NCBI GenBank assembly: GCA_041495845.1
Contig: JBGQDM010000107.1
Span: 1 to 10,491 of the forward strand
DNA from: JBGQDM01 sp041495845
GTDB lineage: Bacteria > Acidobacteriota > Terriglobia > Terriglobales > Acidobacteriaceae
Reading direction: 5' to 3'
DNA: 10,491 nt
Shown: positions 1 through 6,200 of the stretch, piece by piece
How positions within the stretch are numbered: the first letter of the stretch is position 1
Layout of the letters: every line of letters begins with the position of its first letter
Notes under the pieces: model-generated
Databases searched by the model: none
What the model saw: the letters and a program-made list of their open reading frames with translations, nothing else
What the model was told of the DNA's origin: nothing
Translations under genes and position numbers: made by a program

Positions 1-240
1 CAACCGGAATATCCCGTTCTCGCGCGGCAGATGCGTCTGCAAGGGCCAGTGCATCTGCGGGCGATTATCAGCCGCCAGGGTGCGATCGAGAACCTGCAGG
101 TGATCAGCGGACAACCGTTGCTGGTGCGGGCCGCCCGCCAGGCCGTCGAACAGTGGCGCTACCGGCCGTTCGTTCTCAATGGGCAGCCCATCGAAGTGGA
201 AACAGAGATCACCATCAACTTCACCCTCGGCGGGAGCTGA
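1..240 (+). CDS. TonB C-terminal domain protein (5' end outside window)
   Basis: The reading frame is open from base 1 and stops with TGA at 238-240, leaving about 79 residues. The visible part is almost exactly a TonB C-terminal domain: a YPxxAR start (EYPVLARQMRLQG), a beta-strand segment, the VISGQPLL turn, AVEQWRYRPF, and the closing NGQPIEVETEITINF strand. Family knowledge: this periplasmic domain touches the TonB box of outer-membrane receptors, and many bacteria also carry it on other envelope proteins. The N-terminal anchor and any linker or extra domain are missing, so I cannot tell a true energy transducer from another protein that ends in this domain. An ATG at 31 lies inside the domain and should not be taken as the start. 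It converges on the DUF202 gene. Confidence 0.86.
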   Translation, partial: QPEYPVLARQMRLQGPVHLRAIISRQGAIENLQVISGQPLLVRAARQAVEQWRYRPFVLNGQPIEVETEITINFTLGGS

Positions 241-247
241 AGGCGCT

Positions 248-300
248 GGCCACGGATGAGCACGGATATGCTCGAAAGGAAAATCCGTGGGGATCGGTGT
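248..300. repeat. Family A dispersed repeat (CACGGAT units) with inverted arm
   Basis: Two CACGGAT units start at 251 and 261, ten bases apart. The 17 bases 251-267 match 847-863 at 16 positions. An exact 8-base inverted match, CCACGGAT at 250-257 and ATCCGTGG at 283-290, could form a hairpin. The element lies between the convergent stops of the TonB-domain and DUF202 genes. No T-run follows the stem in either direction, so an intrinsic terminator is unlikely. It is one of three family A copies in the window, and the only one with a clear inverted arm. Confidence 0.6.
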
Positions 301-344
301 GGATCCAGAGCAAACGGCTGCACACGATTTTCGCTTCCGCTCGT

Positions 345-731
345 CTAATGGAGGTTGTATTCGACCGAGACGAGATAGACGGCGAGCGCAAGGGCGAGCA
401 AGATGGAAATGCCGGCGGCGATGTCAACGATAAATCCGGCGGGCTCGAACGTACCCGCGTCAATCTGGGTGCGCGTCTGACGGTAGCGGAAGAGGCCGGT
501 AAAAAGCAGCAACACCCCGGCGGCAATGGAAATGAGGCCAAAGATGACGGAGAGGCCGGTGGTGCGCAGTTGTTGTCCTTGCAGTTGCATGATCTGGCGG
601 ATGGCCACGCCAAAGCGGCCGATGGCGAAGCCGAAGACAACAATGGCCAGTCCGGTGCGAACCCAGGCGAGAAAGGTGCGTTCGTTGGCGAGGTGGTCGC
701 GGGTGCGGTTGGGGTTGTCCATGCGAACCAT
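345..731 (-). CDS. DUF202 family small inner-membrane protein (YidH-like)
   Basis: From the ATG at 731 this gives 128 residues. It opens with the family signature RDHLANERTFLAWVRTG (residues 11-27), followed by three hydrophobic helices at roughly 24-43, 59-81 and 99-122, as in DUF202/YidH proteins. The molecular role of this family is not established, and nothing here adds to it. The frame continues upstream to a TTG at 773, but those extra residues are not hydrophobic or family-like. ATG codons at 731 and 722 both fit; neither has a good Shine-Dalgarno, so the start is uncertain by three residues. The gene converges on the TonB-domain gene and is divergent from the M16 peptidase, so it looks monocistronic. 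Confidence 0.85.
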   Translation of the reverse strand: MVRMDNPNRTRDHLANERTFLAWVRTGLAIVVFGFAIGRFGVAIRQIMQLQGQQLRTTGLSVIFGLISIAAGVLLLFTGLFRYRQTRTQIDAGTFEPAGFIVDIAAGISILLALALAVYLVSVEYNLH

Positions 732-780
732 GATTTTCGATGGTATGGGTGAGATTGGCAAGTGCCGGGTCAAGTCTTAG

Positions 781-824
781 AACGCTGAGAGCGCGGAGCA
801 AGGCGCAGAGAGCGCAGAGAAAAA
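781..824. repeat. Family B dispersed repeat (four CGCNGAG units), copy 1
   Basis: Four units of CGCTGAG, CGCGGAG, CGCAGAG and CGCAGAG start at 783, 792, 804 and 813, at spacings of 9, 12 and 9, followed by an A-run. A second element with the same plan lies at 8652-8698. It lies in the divergent gap between the DUF202 and M16 genes. I recall purine-rich elements of this kind between genes in Acidobacteriota and related phyla, but I cannot search here. Confidence 0.6.
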
Positions 825-835
825 CAGCACTTCTT

Positions 836-865
836 GCCCCGGATGGCACGGATGAGCACGAATCT
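836..865. repeat. Family A dispersed repeat, copy 2
   Basis: Units CCCGGAT (838), CACGGAT (847) and CACGAAT (857) are spaced 9 and then 10 bases, exactly the spacing of the copy at 6168-6200. It begins 11 bases after the family B element ends, so the two families sit side by side. An open frame runs from here into the M16 gene, but that is accidental: the signal peptide and ribosome binding site place the real start at 1062. Confidence 0.55.
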
Positions 866-910
866 GTTTCTTGGAACGGGTGCGATGCAGGCCCGGGAAT
901 CTTGCGGCCC

Positions 911-940
911 TTGCCAGGGCAGCACAGTGGAAACTAGGAT
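911..940 (+). promoter_or_regulatory. Candidate sigma-70-type promoter for the M16 peptidase
   Basis: TTGCCA at 911-916 matches the -35 consensus at five of six positions. TAGGAT at 935-940 matches the -10 at four of six, with an 18-base spacer. Transcription would start near 947, just before the inverted repeat at 952-989, giving a leader of about 115 nt. The -10 is weak, so this is only a candidate. Confidence 0.3.
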
Positions 941-951
941 GAAATGCTTTC

Positions 952-989
952 TTCACGGGCAAGGGTGTTCCCCATCGGCTGCCCGTGAA
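952..989 (+). repeat. 10-base perfect inverted repeat upstream of the M16 gene
   Basis: TTCACGGGCA (952-961) is the exact reverse complement of TGCCCGTGAA (980-989), with an 18-base loop. In RNA this is a strong stem that would form right at the 5' end of a transcript from the candidate promoter at 911-940. No T-run follows, so it is not a standard terminator. It could be a leader hairpin or a DNA operator. Confidence 0.55.
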
Positions 990-1003
990 CAGACAGGCTG
1001 CTT

Positions 1004-1028
1004 CCGGCTGCTTGCCAGCCGGGCTGGC
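1004..1028 (+). promoter_or_regulatory. Two mutually exclusive small hairpins in the M16 leader
   Basis: CCGGCTG (1004-1010) pairs with CAGCCGG (1016-1022) around a 5-base loop. The overlapping GCCAGC (1014-1019) pairs with GCTGGC (1023-1028) around a 3-base loop. The stems share bases 1014-1022, so only one can form at a time. They end 22 bases before the ribosome binding site. This could be chance in GC-rich DNA. Confidence 0.3.
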
Positions 1029-1050
1029 CGTTGCTCCGTCAAATTCCAAA

Positions 1051-1055
1051 AGGAG
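1051..1055 (+). promoter_or_regulatory. Ribosome binding site that fixes the M16 start
   Basis: AGGAG preceded by an A-run stands 6 bases before the ATG at 1062. It decides against longer in-frame readings that begin in the repeat region near 834. Confidence 0.8.
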
Positions 1056-1061
1056 TCGCTC

Positions 1062-3839
1062 ATGATGCGGTTGGCACGCTGGCTGGTGGTGGTGTTGCTC
1101 GCGGTACAGGCGGGTTGGGGAGCGCCGGCGACGATCGCGCCGGACCTGAAATTCGAGAAATATGCGCTGGCCAACGGGCTGGACGTGATTTTGTATCAGG
1201 ACCATCGGCTGCCGCTGGTGGCGGTGAACCTGTGGTATCACGTCGGTTCGGCGAATGAGCGGCCGGGACGGACCGGCTTCGCGCACCTGTTTGAACACAT
1301 GATGTTTGGCGGCTCCGCACACGTTGGCGCGAAGGAGCACTTTCGCTATCTGGAAGAAGCTGGCGCGAGCGATATTAACGGATCGACGGAGTTGGATCGC
1401 ACCAATTATTACGAAACCCTGCCTTCCAACCAGCTGCAACTGGCGCTGTGGCTGGAAAGCGACCGCATGGGATACCTGCTGCAGGGGCTGGATCCGGAGA
1501 AACTGGCCAACCAGCGCGACGTGGTGCGCAACGAACGCCGGCAGAGTATCGAAAATGTCCCCTATGGCATGCAGGAGGAAAAGCTCTACCACCTGATGTT
1601 TCCGAAAGAGCATCCGTATTACCCGTATGTGATTGGGTCCCACGCCGATCTGGAAGCGGCACGGCTGGCGGACGTGCGCGAATTTTTCCGGCAATACTAT
1701 TCGCCAAACAACGCCAGCCTGGTAATCACCGGGGATTTTGACCCAGCGCAAGCGAAGGCTCTGGTGGAAAAGTATTTCGTCACCATTCCGCGAGGGCCGG
1801 AGGTGCCGAAGATCACGGCGGTGACGCCGGCCATTCTCGCGGAACGGCGGGCGGTGGTGTATGACCAGATCGAATTACCGCGGGTGATGATGGGTTGGTT
1901 GATGCCGCAGGTCTTCCAGCCGGGAGATGCGGAGACGAGGCTGCTGGCGCAATTATTGGGCGGCGGGAAATCGAGCCGGTTATTCAAGAGATTGGTCTAC
2001 GAGAAGCAGATTGCGCAGGACGTGACCGCATCCAGTGAAAGTTTGATTCTTGGTTCCGTGTTTGAAATTCAGGCGACGGCGAAACCGGGAGTGAAGCCGG
2101 CGGATCTGGAGAAGGCAATTGACGAAGAGCTGGAGAAGTTGCGGCGGGAAGGCCCGTCGGCGGCGGAGTTGGAGCGCGCGCGCAATGTGATCCAGTCCCG
2201 CCTTGTCCGGCGACTGGAACGGCTGAATGGCCTGGCCGACCAGATGAACCGCTACAACCACTACCTCCGCGATCCCGGATTCCTGGCCCGAGATCTGGAG
2301 CGCTACGACCGTGCGACCGTGGCCGCAGTGAGGCAACTGGCGCAGGAAAAGCTGGTGCGGACCGCGCGCGCAGTGGTGTATTGCGAAAAGGGCGAGAAAG
2401 AAGTGAATGATCCGCCGCGCACGAACGAAAAAGAAACGGCCCAGGTGGGGCCGGCGGAGAACCCCATGCCGGAGGAAGCGTGGCGCAAACAGGCCCCGGC
2501 AGCGGGGCTGGCTTCCCGGCTGGCATTGCCAGTTCCAGCGCGGTTCCAACTGGCCAACGGTCTGACGGTGCTGGTGGCGGAGCAACACGCGCTGCCGGTG
2601 GTTTCGGCGAGTCTGCTGGTGGCGAGTGGGCAAGATGCGAATCCGGTGGAGCAGCCGGGACTGGCTTCGTTTACCGCGAGCATGCTGGAGGAAGGAACGG
2701 AGCGTCGGTCCGCACTGGCTGTGGCCGATGATGTCGACCAGATCGGCGCCGCGCTTTCAGTGGGATCAGGCGTCGCCGATTCCGAAGCCAGCCTGCACGT
2801 GCTCAAGCCCAACCTGGAAGCGGGAATGGATTTGCTCGCCGACGTGGTGCTGCATCCCAAGTTTGCGACCGAGGAAATTGCGCGGGTGCGGGAGCAGCGG
2901 CTGGCGGAACTGGTGCAAGTGCGCGACGATCCCTTCCAGACCGCAATCAGCGGCGTGGAGCGGCTGGTGTACGGAGTGGGGCATCCGTATGGGTACCGGG
3001 AAGTGGGCACGGAGGCGAGCAATCGCGCGGTGACCCATGAGGCCCTGGAGAAATTCTGGAAAGAAAAGTACGTGCCCGCCAACGCCGCCTTCGTGCTGGC
3101 CGGCGACGTGACCGAAGCCGAGGCGCGGATGCTGGCAGAAAAATATTTTGGCAAGTGGACCTCCACCGGGAGCAAGCGGCAGACGGCGCCGGTGGAGAAT
3201 CGCTCGACGCGCGCCATTTATCTGGTTGACAAGCCTGGCGCTAACCAGAGCGTGGTCGTTGCCGGCGGGCTGGGCGCCCCGCGCTCCACTCCAGATTACG
3301 TGCCGCTGGAACTTACCAACAACGTTCTCGGCGGATTGTTCTCCAGCCGGTTGAACCTGAACCTGCGCGAGCAGCATGGCTACACCTACGGAGCGTTTTC
3401 TGCTTTCGCCTATCGCCGCGGGTCGGGAGTCTTCTTCGCGGGCGGGTCGGTGCGGGCCGATGCCACGGCGCCAGCCGCGGGAGAAGTGCTGAAGGAACTG
3501 GAGCGCCTGCGCACCACGGCGCCGACCGCGGAAGAAATGAAACTCGCCCGGGGAGCGTTTGCTCTCTCGCTCGCAGGATTGTTCGAGACCAGCGCGCAGA
3601 CGGCGGATACCATCGGGAACCTTTTTACCTATGACCTGCCGCAGGATTACTGGCAGCAGGTGGGAAAGCAAGCCGATCTGGTGCCAGCAGCCGATGTGCA
3701 GCGGGTGGCGCAGAAGTATTTGCAACCCGAAGCCACGTTCCTGGTGGTGGTGGGCGACCGCAAAGCGGCGGAGCCGGAGTTAAGAAAACTGGGATGGCCG
3801 CTGGAGTTGCGGAACGAAGATGGGGAAGCGGTGAAGTAG
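1062..3839 (+). CDS. Secreted two-domain M16 zinc metallopeptidase
   Basis: The protein has 925 residues. MMRLARW plus a hydrophobic run to about residue 20, then small residues, is a Sec signal peptide, so it should act in the periplasm. The first M16 half carries the inverted zinc motif HLFEH (75-79: two His ligands and catalytic Glu) and the third ligand as Glu158 in VVRNERRQ. A charged linker spans about 441-485. The second half starts near 486 (ARFQLANGLTVLV); where a zinc motif would lie it reads GLASFTASMLEEG, so it is non-catalytic. It keeps the usual SRLNLNLREQHGYTYG segment (762-776; Arg769, Tyr774), which helps bind substrate in this family. M16 enzymes close like a clamshell on short unfolded peptides, so a role in peptide turnover is likely but the substrate is unknown. 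An ATG at 1065 is an alternative start. The gene stands alone on its strand, with no partner M16 gene beside it. Confidence 0.93.
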   Translation: MMRLARWLVVVLLAVQAGWGAPATIAPDLKFEKYALANGLDVILYQDHRLPLVAVNLWYHVGSANERPGRTGFAHLFEHMMFGGSAHVGAKEHFRYLEEAGASDINGSTELDRTNYYETLPSNQLQLALWLESDRMGYLLQGLDPEKLANQRDVVRNERRQSIENVPYGMQEEKLYHLMFPKEHPYYPYVIGSHADLEAARLADVREFFRQYYSPNNASLVITGDFDPAQAKALVEKYFVTIPRGPEVPKITAVTPAILAERRAVVYDQIELPRVMMGWLMPQVFQPGDAETRLLAQLLGGGKSSRLFKRLVYEKQIAQDVTASSESLILGSVFEIQATAKPGVKPADLEKAIDEELEKLRREGPSAAELERARNVIQSRLVRRLERLNGLADQMNRYNHYLRDPGFLARDLERYDRATVAAVRQLAQEKLVRTARAVVYCEKGEKEVNDPPRTNEKETAQVGPAENPMPEEAWRKQAPAAGLASRLALPVPARFQLANGLTVLVAEQHALPVVSASLLVASGQDANPVEQPGLASFTASMLEEGTERRSALAVADDVDQIGAALSVGSGVADSEASLHVLKPNLEAGMDLLADVVLHPKFATEEIARVREQRLAELVQVRDDPFQTAISGVERLVYGVGHPYGYREVGTEASNRAVTHEALEKFWKEKYVPANAAFVLAGDVTEAEARMLAEKYFGKWTSTGSKRQTAPVENRSTRAIYLVDKPGANQSVVVAGGLGAPRSTPDYVPLELTNNVLGGLFSSRLNLNLREQHGYTYGAFSAFAYRRGSGVFFAGGSVRADATAPAAGEVLKELERLRTTAPTAEEMKLARGAFALSLAGLFETSAQTADTIGNLFTYDLPQDYWQQVGKQADLVPAADVQRVAQKYLQPEATFLVVVGDRKAAEPELRKLGWPLELRNEDGEAVK

Positions 3840-3887
3840 GGGCTTTGTTCCCCCGCCACACAGGCAGGCTCGCCATCTTCCCACTTT

Positions 3888-3896
3888 TGCTATCAT
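3888..3896 (+). promoter_or_regulatory. Extended -10 promoter candidate for the 91-residue gene
   Basis: TGCTATCAT is an extended -10 element (TGn followed by TATCAT, five of six matches). No good -35 is visible, which extended -10 promoters tolerate. Transcription would start near 3903. A small hairpin (GCCTC 3905-3909 with GAGGC 3915-3919) overlaps the likely Shine-Dalgarno GGAG at 3912-3915. Confidence 0.4.
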
Positions 3897-3926
3897 CGCG
3901 GCAAGCCTCGCGGAGAGGCGGACTTA

Positions 3927-4202
3927 ATGGCTTACGACGACGATGACGAAGTAATACCGGAGCTTCATCGGGCCGGGGAGGCATTCATGGAAGAGACATC
4001 AGTCACCAGCGCGGCAGCGCGGCGAAACGAAGACATTGCGCTCGACCTCCTGAAGTTTGTGGCCATGGCCACGGGATACGGCAAGGGCGGTAGCGCCAGT
4101 GGAGTGGGCTTCCAGGGCGCGGGTGCAGGCGCCAAGCCGGAAGACTATGCCGCGCAATTGTTGGAGTTGTATGGGAAATGCTTGAAGGCGGTGCGGGGGT
4201 AA
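3927..4202 (+). CDS. Unrecognised 91-residue protein
   Basis: I do not recognise this protein. It begins with an acidic stretch (MAYDDDDEVIPEL) and continues through an amphipathic helical region (about 22-50, with ARRNEDIALDLLKFVAMATG). It then has a glycine-rich segment (about 50-69, GYGKGGSASGVGF and GAGAGAK) and ends in a second helix (EDYAAQLLELYGKCLKAVRG) with one cysteine. There is no signal peptide or membrane segment. The ATG at 3927 has GGAG at 3912-3915, 11 bases away, and an extended -10 candidate upstream, which supports a real gene. It lies 87 bases after the M16 stop and 73 bases before the antitoxin start, with its own promoter signals, so it is probably not part of either unit. 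The helix-Gly linker-helix layout could suit a small adaptor or regulator, but no function is claimed. Confidence 0.6.
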   Translation: MAYDDDDEVIPELHRAGEAFMEETSVTSAAARRNEDIALDLLKFVAMATGYGKGGSASGVGFQGAGAGAKPEDYAAQLLELYGKCLKAVRG

Positions 4203-4230
4203 GAGCGCTAGTCACGAGAGTCTCATTTTG

Positions 4231-4239
4231 TGATATAGT
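4231..4239 (+). promoter_or_regulatory. Extended -10 promoter of the toxin-antitoxin operon
   Basis: TGATATAGT is an extended -10 element (TGn plus TATAGT, five of six). Transcription would start near 4246, inside the GTAC ladder and about 30 bases before the antitoxin ATG. A protein bound to the ladder would therefore block polymerase directly. Confidence 0.5.
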
Positions 4240-4268
4240 ACCAATTGTACGAATCGTACAAAAAGTAC
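4238..4268. promoter_or_regulatory. Operator: four GTAC cores at exact 9-base steps
   Basis: GTAC occurs at 4238, 4247, 4256 and 4265, each exactly 9 bases after the last. The two central cores lie in a perfect 17-base palindrome, TTGTACGA-A-TCGTACAA (4245-4261). The outer pairs form weaker overlapping palindromes centred at 4244 and 4262. Family knowledge: YefM-type antitoxins repress their own operons by binding palindromes with TGTACA cores, which fits here. The ladder covers the end of the -10 and the expected start site, as an autorepression operator should. Confidence 0.7.
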
Positions 4269-4275
4269 AAATCAT

Positions 4276-4521
4276 ATGAAAAAGCTGTCGGCCAGCGCGG
4301 CGCGGGAGAAGTTTTCGGACATGGTCAATCGGGCCGCTTACGGCCGCGAGAGGATCGTGGTGCACCGGCGCAAGAAACCGGTGGCGGCAGTGGTACCGAT
4401 TGAAGACCTGGAACTGCTGGAGCGGCTGGAGGATGAAATTGATGTCCGCGCGGCGCGTAAGGCGTTGAAGGAGCCAGGTTCCATTCCCTGGGAGACCGCC
4501 ATGAAGATGCTGGGCTTGTAG
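4276..4521 (+). CDS. Type II antitoxin, Phd/YefM-like
   Basis: The protein has 81 residues, normal for the family. The N-terminal half has the Phd/YefM pattern: SASAAREKFSDMVNRAAYG (residues 5-23), then RIVVHRRKKPVAAVVPIEDLELLERL, where a strand pair carries the KKPVAAVVP motif. The C-terminal part (about 50-81) is a charged helix and tail of the kind that wraps and neutralises a toxin. The N-terminal domain should bind the GTAC palindromes just upstream, giving autorepression that is stronger with toxin bound. No Shine-Dalgarno precedes the ATG at 4276; the expected transcript has a leader of only about 30 bases. The partner toxin is 108 bases downstream, an unusually wide gap. Confidence 0.9.
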   Translation: MKKLSASAAREKFSDMVNRAAYGRERIVVHRRKKPVAAVVPIEDLELLERLEDEIDVRAARKALKEPGSIPWETAMKMLGL

Positions 4522-4542
4522 TGTGGCCGCAGCGCTTGCTCT

Positions 4543-4570
4543 GCTAAGGTCCCGAATTCTTGGCCTTAGC
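4543..4570 (+). repeat. Hairpin in the antitoxin-toxin gap
   Basis: GCTAAGG (4543-4549) is the exact complement of CCTTAGC (4564-4570). The stem can extend by a T-G wobble and a C-G pair to 9 pairs around a 10-base loop containing GAATTC. No T-run follows, so a classic terminator is unlikely. It could lower toxin expression relative to antitoxin by attenuation or RNA processing, or it may be incidental. Confidence 0.45.
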
Positions 4571-4629
4571 CCGTATCTCTGCCGTCACACCCTTGCGCTG
4601 TCGTTATTTTCCGTCCAGACTCGCTGCTG

Positions 4630-4887
4630 ATGTCGCACACCCTTCAGATCAAGCCCGCTGCGCTCCGACAATTGGGAAAACTGCCGCGGCCGATACAGAG
4701 GCGCATCCGGGAGAAAGTCGAGGCGCTTCGGGATAACCCCTTTCCGCCCAGTTGCAAGAAGTTAGTTGGGGTGGGGGAATTGTGGCGGGTCAGGGCGGGC
4801 GACTACCGCGTCGTGTACGAGGTCCGCCGCGGCGTGCTGATTGTTCTCGTGGTAGCGATTGGTCACCGGAGCGATGTGTACCGCTAG
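4630..4887 (+). CDS. Type II toxin, RelE/ParE superfamily
   Basis: The protein has 85 residues, typical of the superfamily. Helical N-terminus: AALRQLGKLPRPIQRRIREKVEALRDNPFP (about 10-39). The beta sheet follows: CKKLVGVGELWRVRAGDYRVVYEV, then the closing VLVVAIGHRSDVYR. By analogy with E. coli RelE, Arg60 (DYR), Arg80 (HR) and Tyr84 line up with the Arg, Arg and Tyr of the mRNA-cleaving site, and Arg53/Arg55 could stand in for its lysines. This favours an mRNA interferase over a gyrase poison, but ParE cannot be excluded. ATG 4630 is the first start codon after an in-frame stop at 4567-4569. It has no Shine-Dalgarno, so translation is probably weak. Its stop lies 10 bases from the convergent stop of the E1 alpha gene. 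Confidence 0.9.
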   Translation: MSHTLQIKPAALRQLGKLPRPIQRRIREKVEALRDNPFPPSCKKLVGVGELWRVRAGDYRVVYEVRRGVLIVLVVAIGHRSDVYR

Positions 4888-4897
4888 AGGGCACGCA

Positions 4898-6145
4898 TCA
4901 CTTCAAATGCACCGCAGTCTCTGATTTCGGCGAGCGGGCCGGAGTGGCACCCTGCTTCTGCTTGGGCACGCTGTACTTCGGTTTGATTTCGTGGCAACCC
5001 GCTTCACAATAGACGCCCCCCGCGGCCGACTCTGGTTCCGGCATGGGTGAATTCACCGCGAACTCGCGGTCGGCTTCAAGCTGAGCGTCCACTTCGGCAA
5101 TCAGTTTTGCGTTCTCCTCTTTGCTCAGCCACTTCTTGTGCTTGACCAGATACGCCTCAAAGCGCGCAATGCAGTCGCGTTTCTGCCAGTATTCGAGCAG
5201 CGGGCGGGGGACATAGTCAGCCGCGTCGTGAATGGCGTGGCCTTTCATGCGCATCATCTTGGCTTCGATCAACGTTGGCCCTTCGCCGCGGCGGGCGCGC
5301 TCGCAGGCTTCGTGCGTGGCGTCATAGACCTGGCAGGGATCGGTGCCGTCCACGATAACGCCGGGAATGCCATACGCGATGGCGCGTTCGGCCAGGTCTT
5401 TGACCTTGAACTGCAGGTCGGCGGGCGTGGAATAACCCCAAAGATTATTTTCCACGATGAGCACGAGGCCAAGATTCTGCACCGCGGCGAAGTTGAGACC
5501 CTCGTAGGTCACGCCCGTGGACTGGCCGCCATCGCCGATGTAAGTCATGACGGCAATGTTTTTTCCTTGCAGTCTCGCGCCCAGAGCCACGCCGGCGAGC
5601 ACGGGGATCAGATCGCCGAGCGTAGAGATCGGCGAAACCACGTTGCGTTTTTCGATGTCGCCGAAGTGTGAAGAAGCGTCGCGACCCTTGGTCGGCGAAC
5701 CGGCTTTCGCCATGTACTGCATCATGATGTCGCGTGGAGAGAAACCGCGCACCAGCACGGAGCCTTGATTGCGGATCATGGGGCCCAACCACTCATCCGG
5801 GCGCAACGCGTAGGCGGAAGCGCAGGAGCAGCCTTCCTGGCCGAGTCCGAAGTAGACGCCGCCGACAACCTTGCCCTGCTTGTAAAGGTTCTCGAGAGCA
5901 GCCTCCATCTTCCGGTTCAGCAGCATCCAGCGGTAAATCTCCAGGTGCTGCTTCGGCGAAAGGTATTTGGACTCGCGGATGGGCGCGACCGGCTGGGTCA
6001 GGTTGCCACTAACTTCATAGCGGACGCCCTCGCCCGAGCGCACCTGGCGTAGCACGATGTCATGTTTTTCCAGCCGCAGGTCGGTAATGGTGTAGGTGCG
6101 GAGGTTGGGGTTGGGCTGTGGAGTCTGGGGCATGGGCGGAACCAT
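4898..6145 (-). CDS. 2-oxoacid dehydrogenase E1 component, alpha subunit
   Basis: The protein has 415 residues from ATG 6145. It carries the thiamine diphosphate motif GDG (204-206) to NN (233-234), and the loop MKGHAIHDAADYVP (300-313) seen in E1 alpha subunits. The stretch GFSPRDIM, KGRDASSHFG and VSPISTLGDLIPVLAG resembles branched-chain 2-oxoacid E1 alpha more than classical pyruvate E1 alpha, so substrate stays open. E1 decarboxylates a 2-oxoacid and passes the acyl group to lipoyl-E2. Oddities: a long N-terminal arm (about 1-60) and a C-terminal tail (about 366-415) with Cys380, Cys384 and His385. The frame is open to a GTG at 6220, but those 25 residues come from a family A repeat and are rejected; ATG 6133 is an alternative start. 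There is no Shine-Dalgarno at either. E1 beta does not follow: the next genes are the convergent toxin-antitoxin pair. Confidence 0.92.
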   Translation of the reverse strand: MVPPMPQTPQPNPNLRTYTITDLRLEKHDIVLRQVRSGEGVRYEVSGNLTQPVAPIRESKYLSPKQHLEIYRWMLLNRKMEAALENLYKQGKVVGGVYFGLGQEGCSCASAYALRPDEWLGPMIRNQGSVLVRGFSPRDIMMQYMAKAGSPTKGRDASSHFGDIEKRNVVSPISTLGDLIPVLAGVALGARLQGKNIAVMTYIGDGGQSTGVTYEGLNFAAVQNLGLVLIVENNLWGYSTPADLQFKVKDLAERAIAYGIPGVIVDGTDPCQVYDATHEACERARRGEGPTLIEAKMMRMKGHAIHDAADYVPRPLLEYWQKRDCIARFEAYLVKHKKWLSKEENAKLIAEVDAQLEADREFAVNSPMPEPESAAGGVYCEAGCHEIKPKYSVPKQKQGATPARSPKSETAVHLK

Positions 6146-6167
6146 GCTAGCGCGAAGGAGATTTTTT

Positions 6168-6200
6168 CGCCACGGATTGCACGGATGACCGCGGATTTTT
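6168..6200. repeat. Family A dispersed repeat, copy 3
   Basis: Units CACGGAT (6171), CACGGAT (6180) and CGCGGAT (6190) have the same 9-then-10 spacing as the copy at 836-865 and are followed by a T-run. It lies in the 106-base gap between lipB and the E1 alpha gene. On the minus strand it stays open in frame with E1 alpha and yields RKIRGHPCNPWRKN, a spurious extension. Confidence 0.6.

Noticed and set aside
834..1061. 76-residue N-terminal extension of the M16 peptidase
   Set aside because: It starts in dispersed repeats and hairpins, and it would bury the signal peptide. The ribosome binding site at 1051-1055 points to 1062.
777..1751. Open frame of 324 codons on the minus strand through the start of the M16 gene
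   Set aside because: It is antisense to the catalytic half of the peptidase, and its end is a translated family B repeat (SALSAPCSALSAF).
3839..3853. GGGG-CCCC stem after the M16 stop as a terminator
   Set aside because: It has only four pairs, with no T-run after it.
4203..4897. Toxin-antitoxin pair as part of an integrated mobile element
   Set aside because: No integrase, transposase, tRNA, attachment repeats or clear change in base composition is seen around it.
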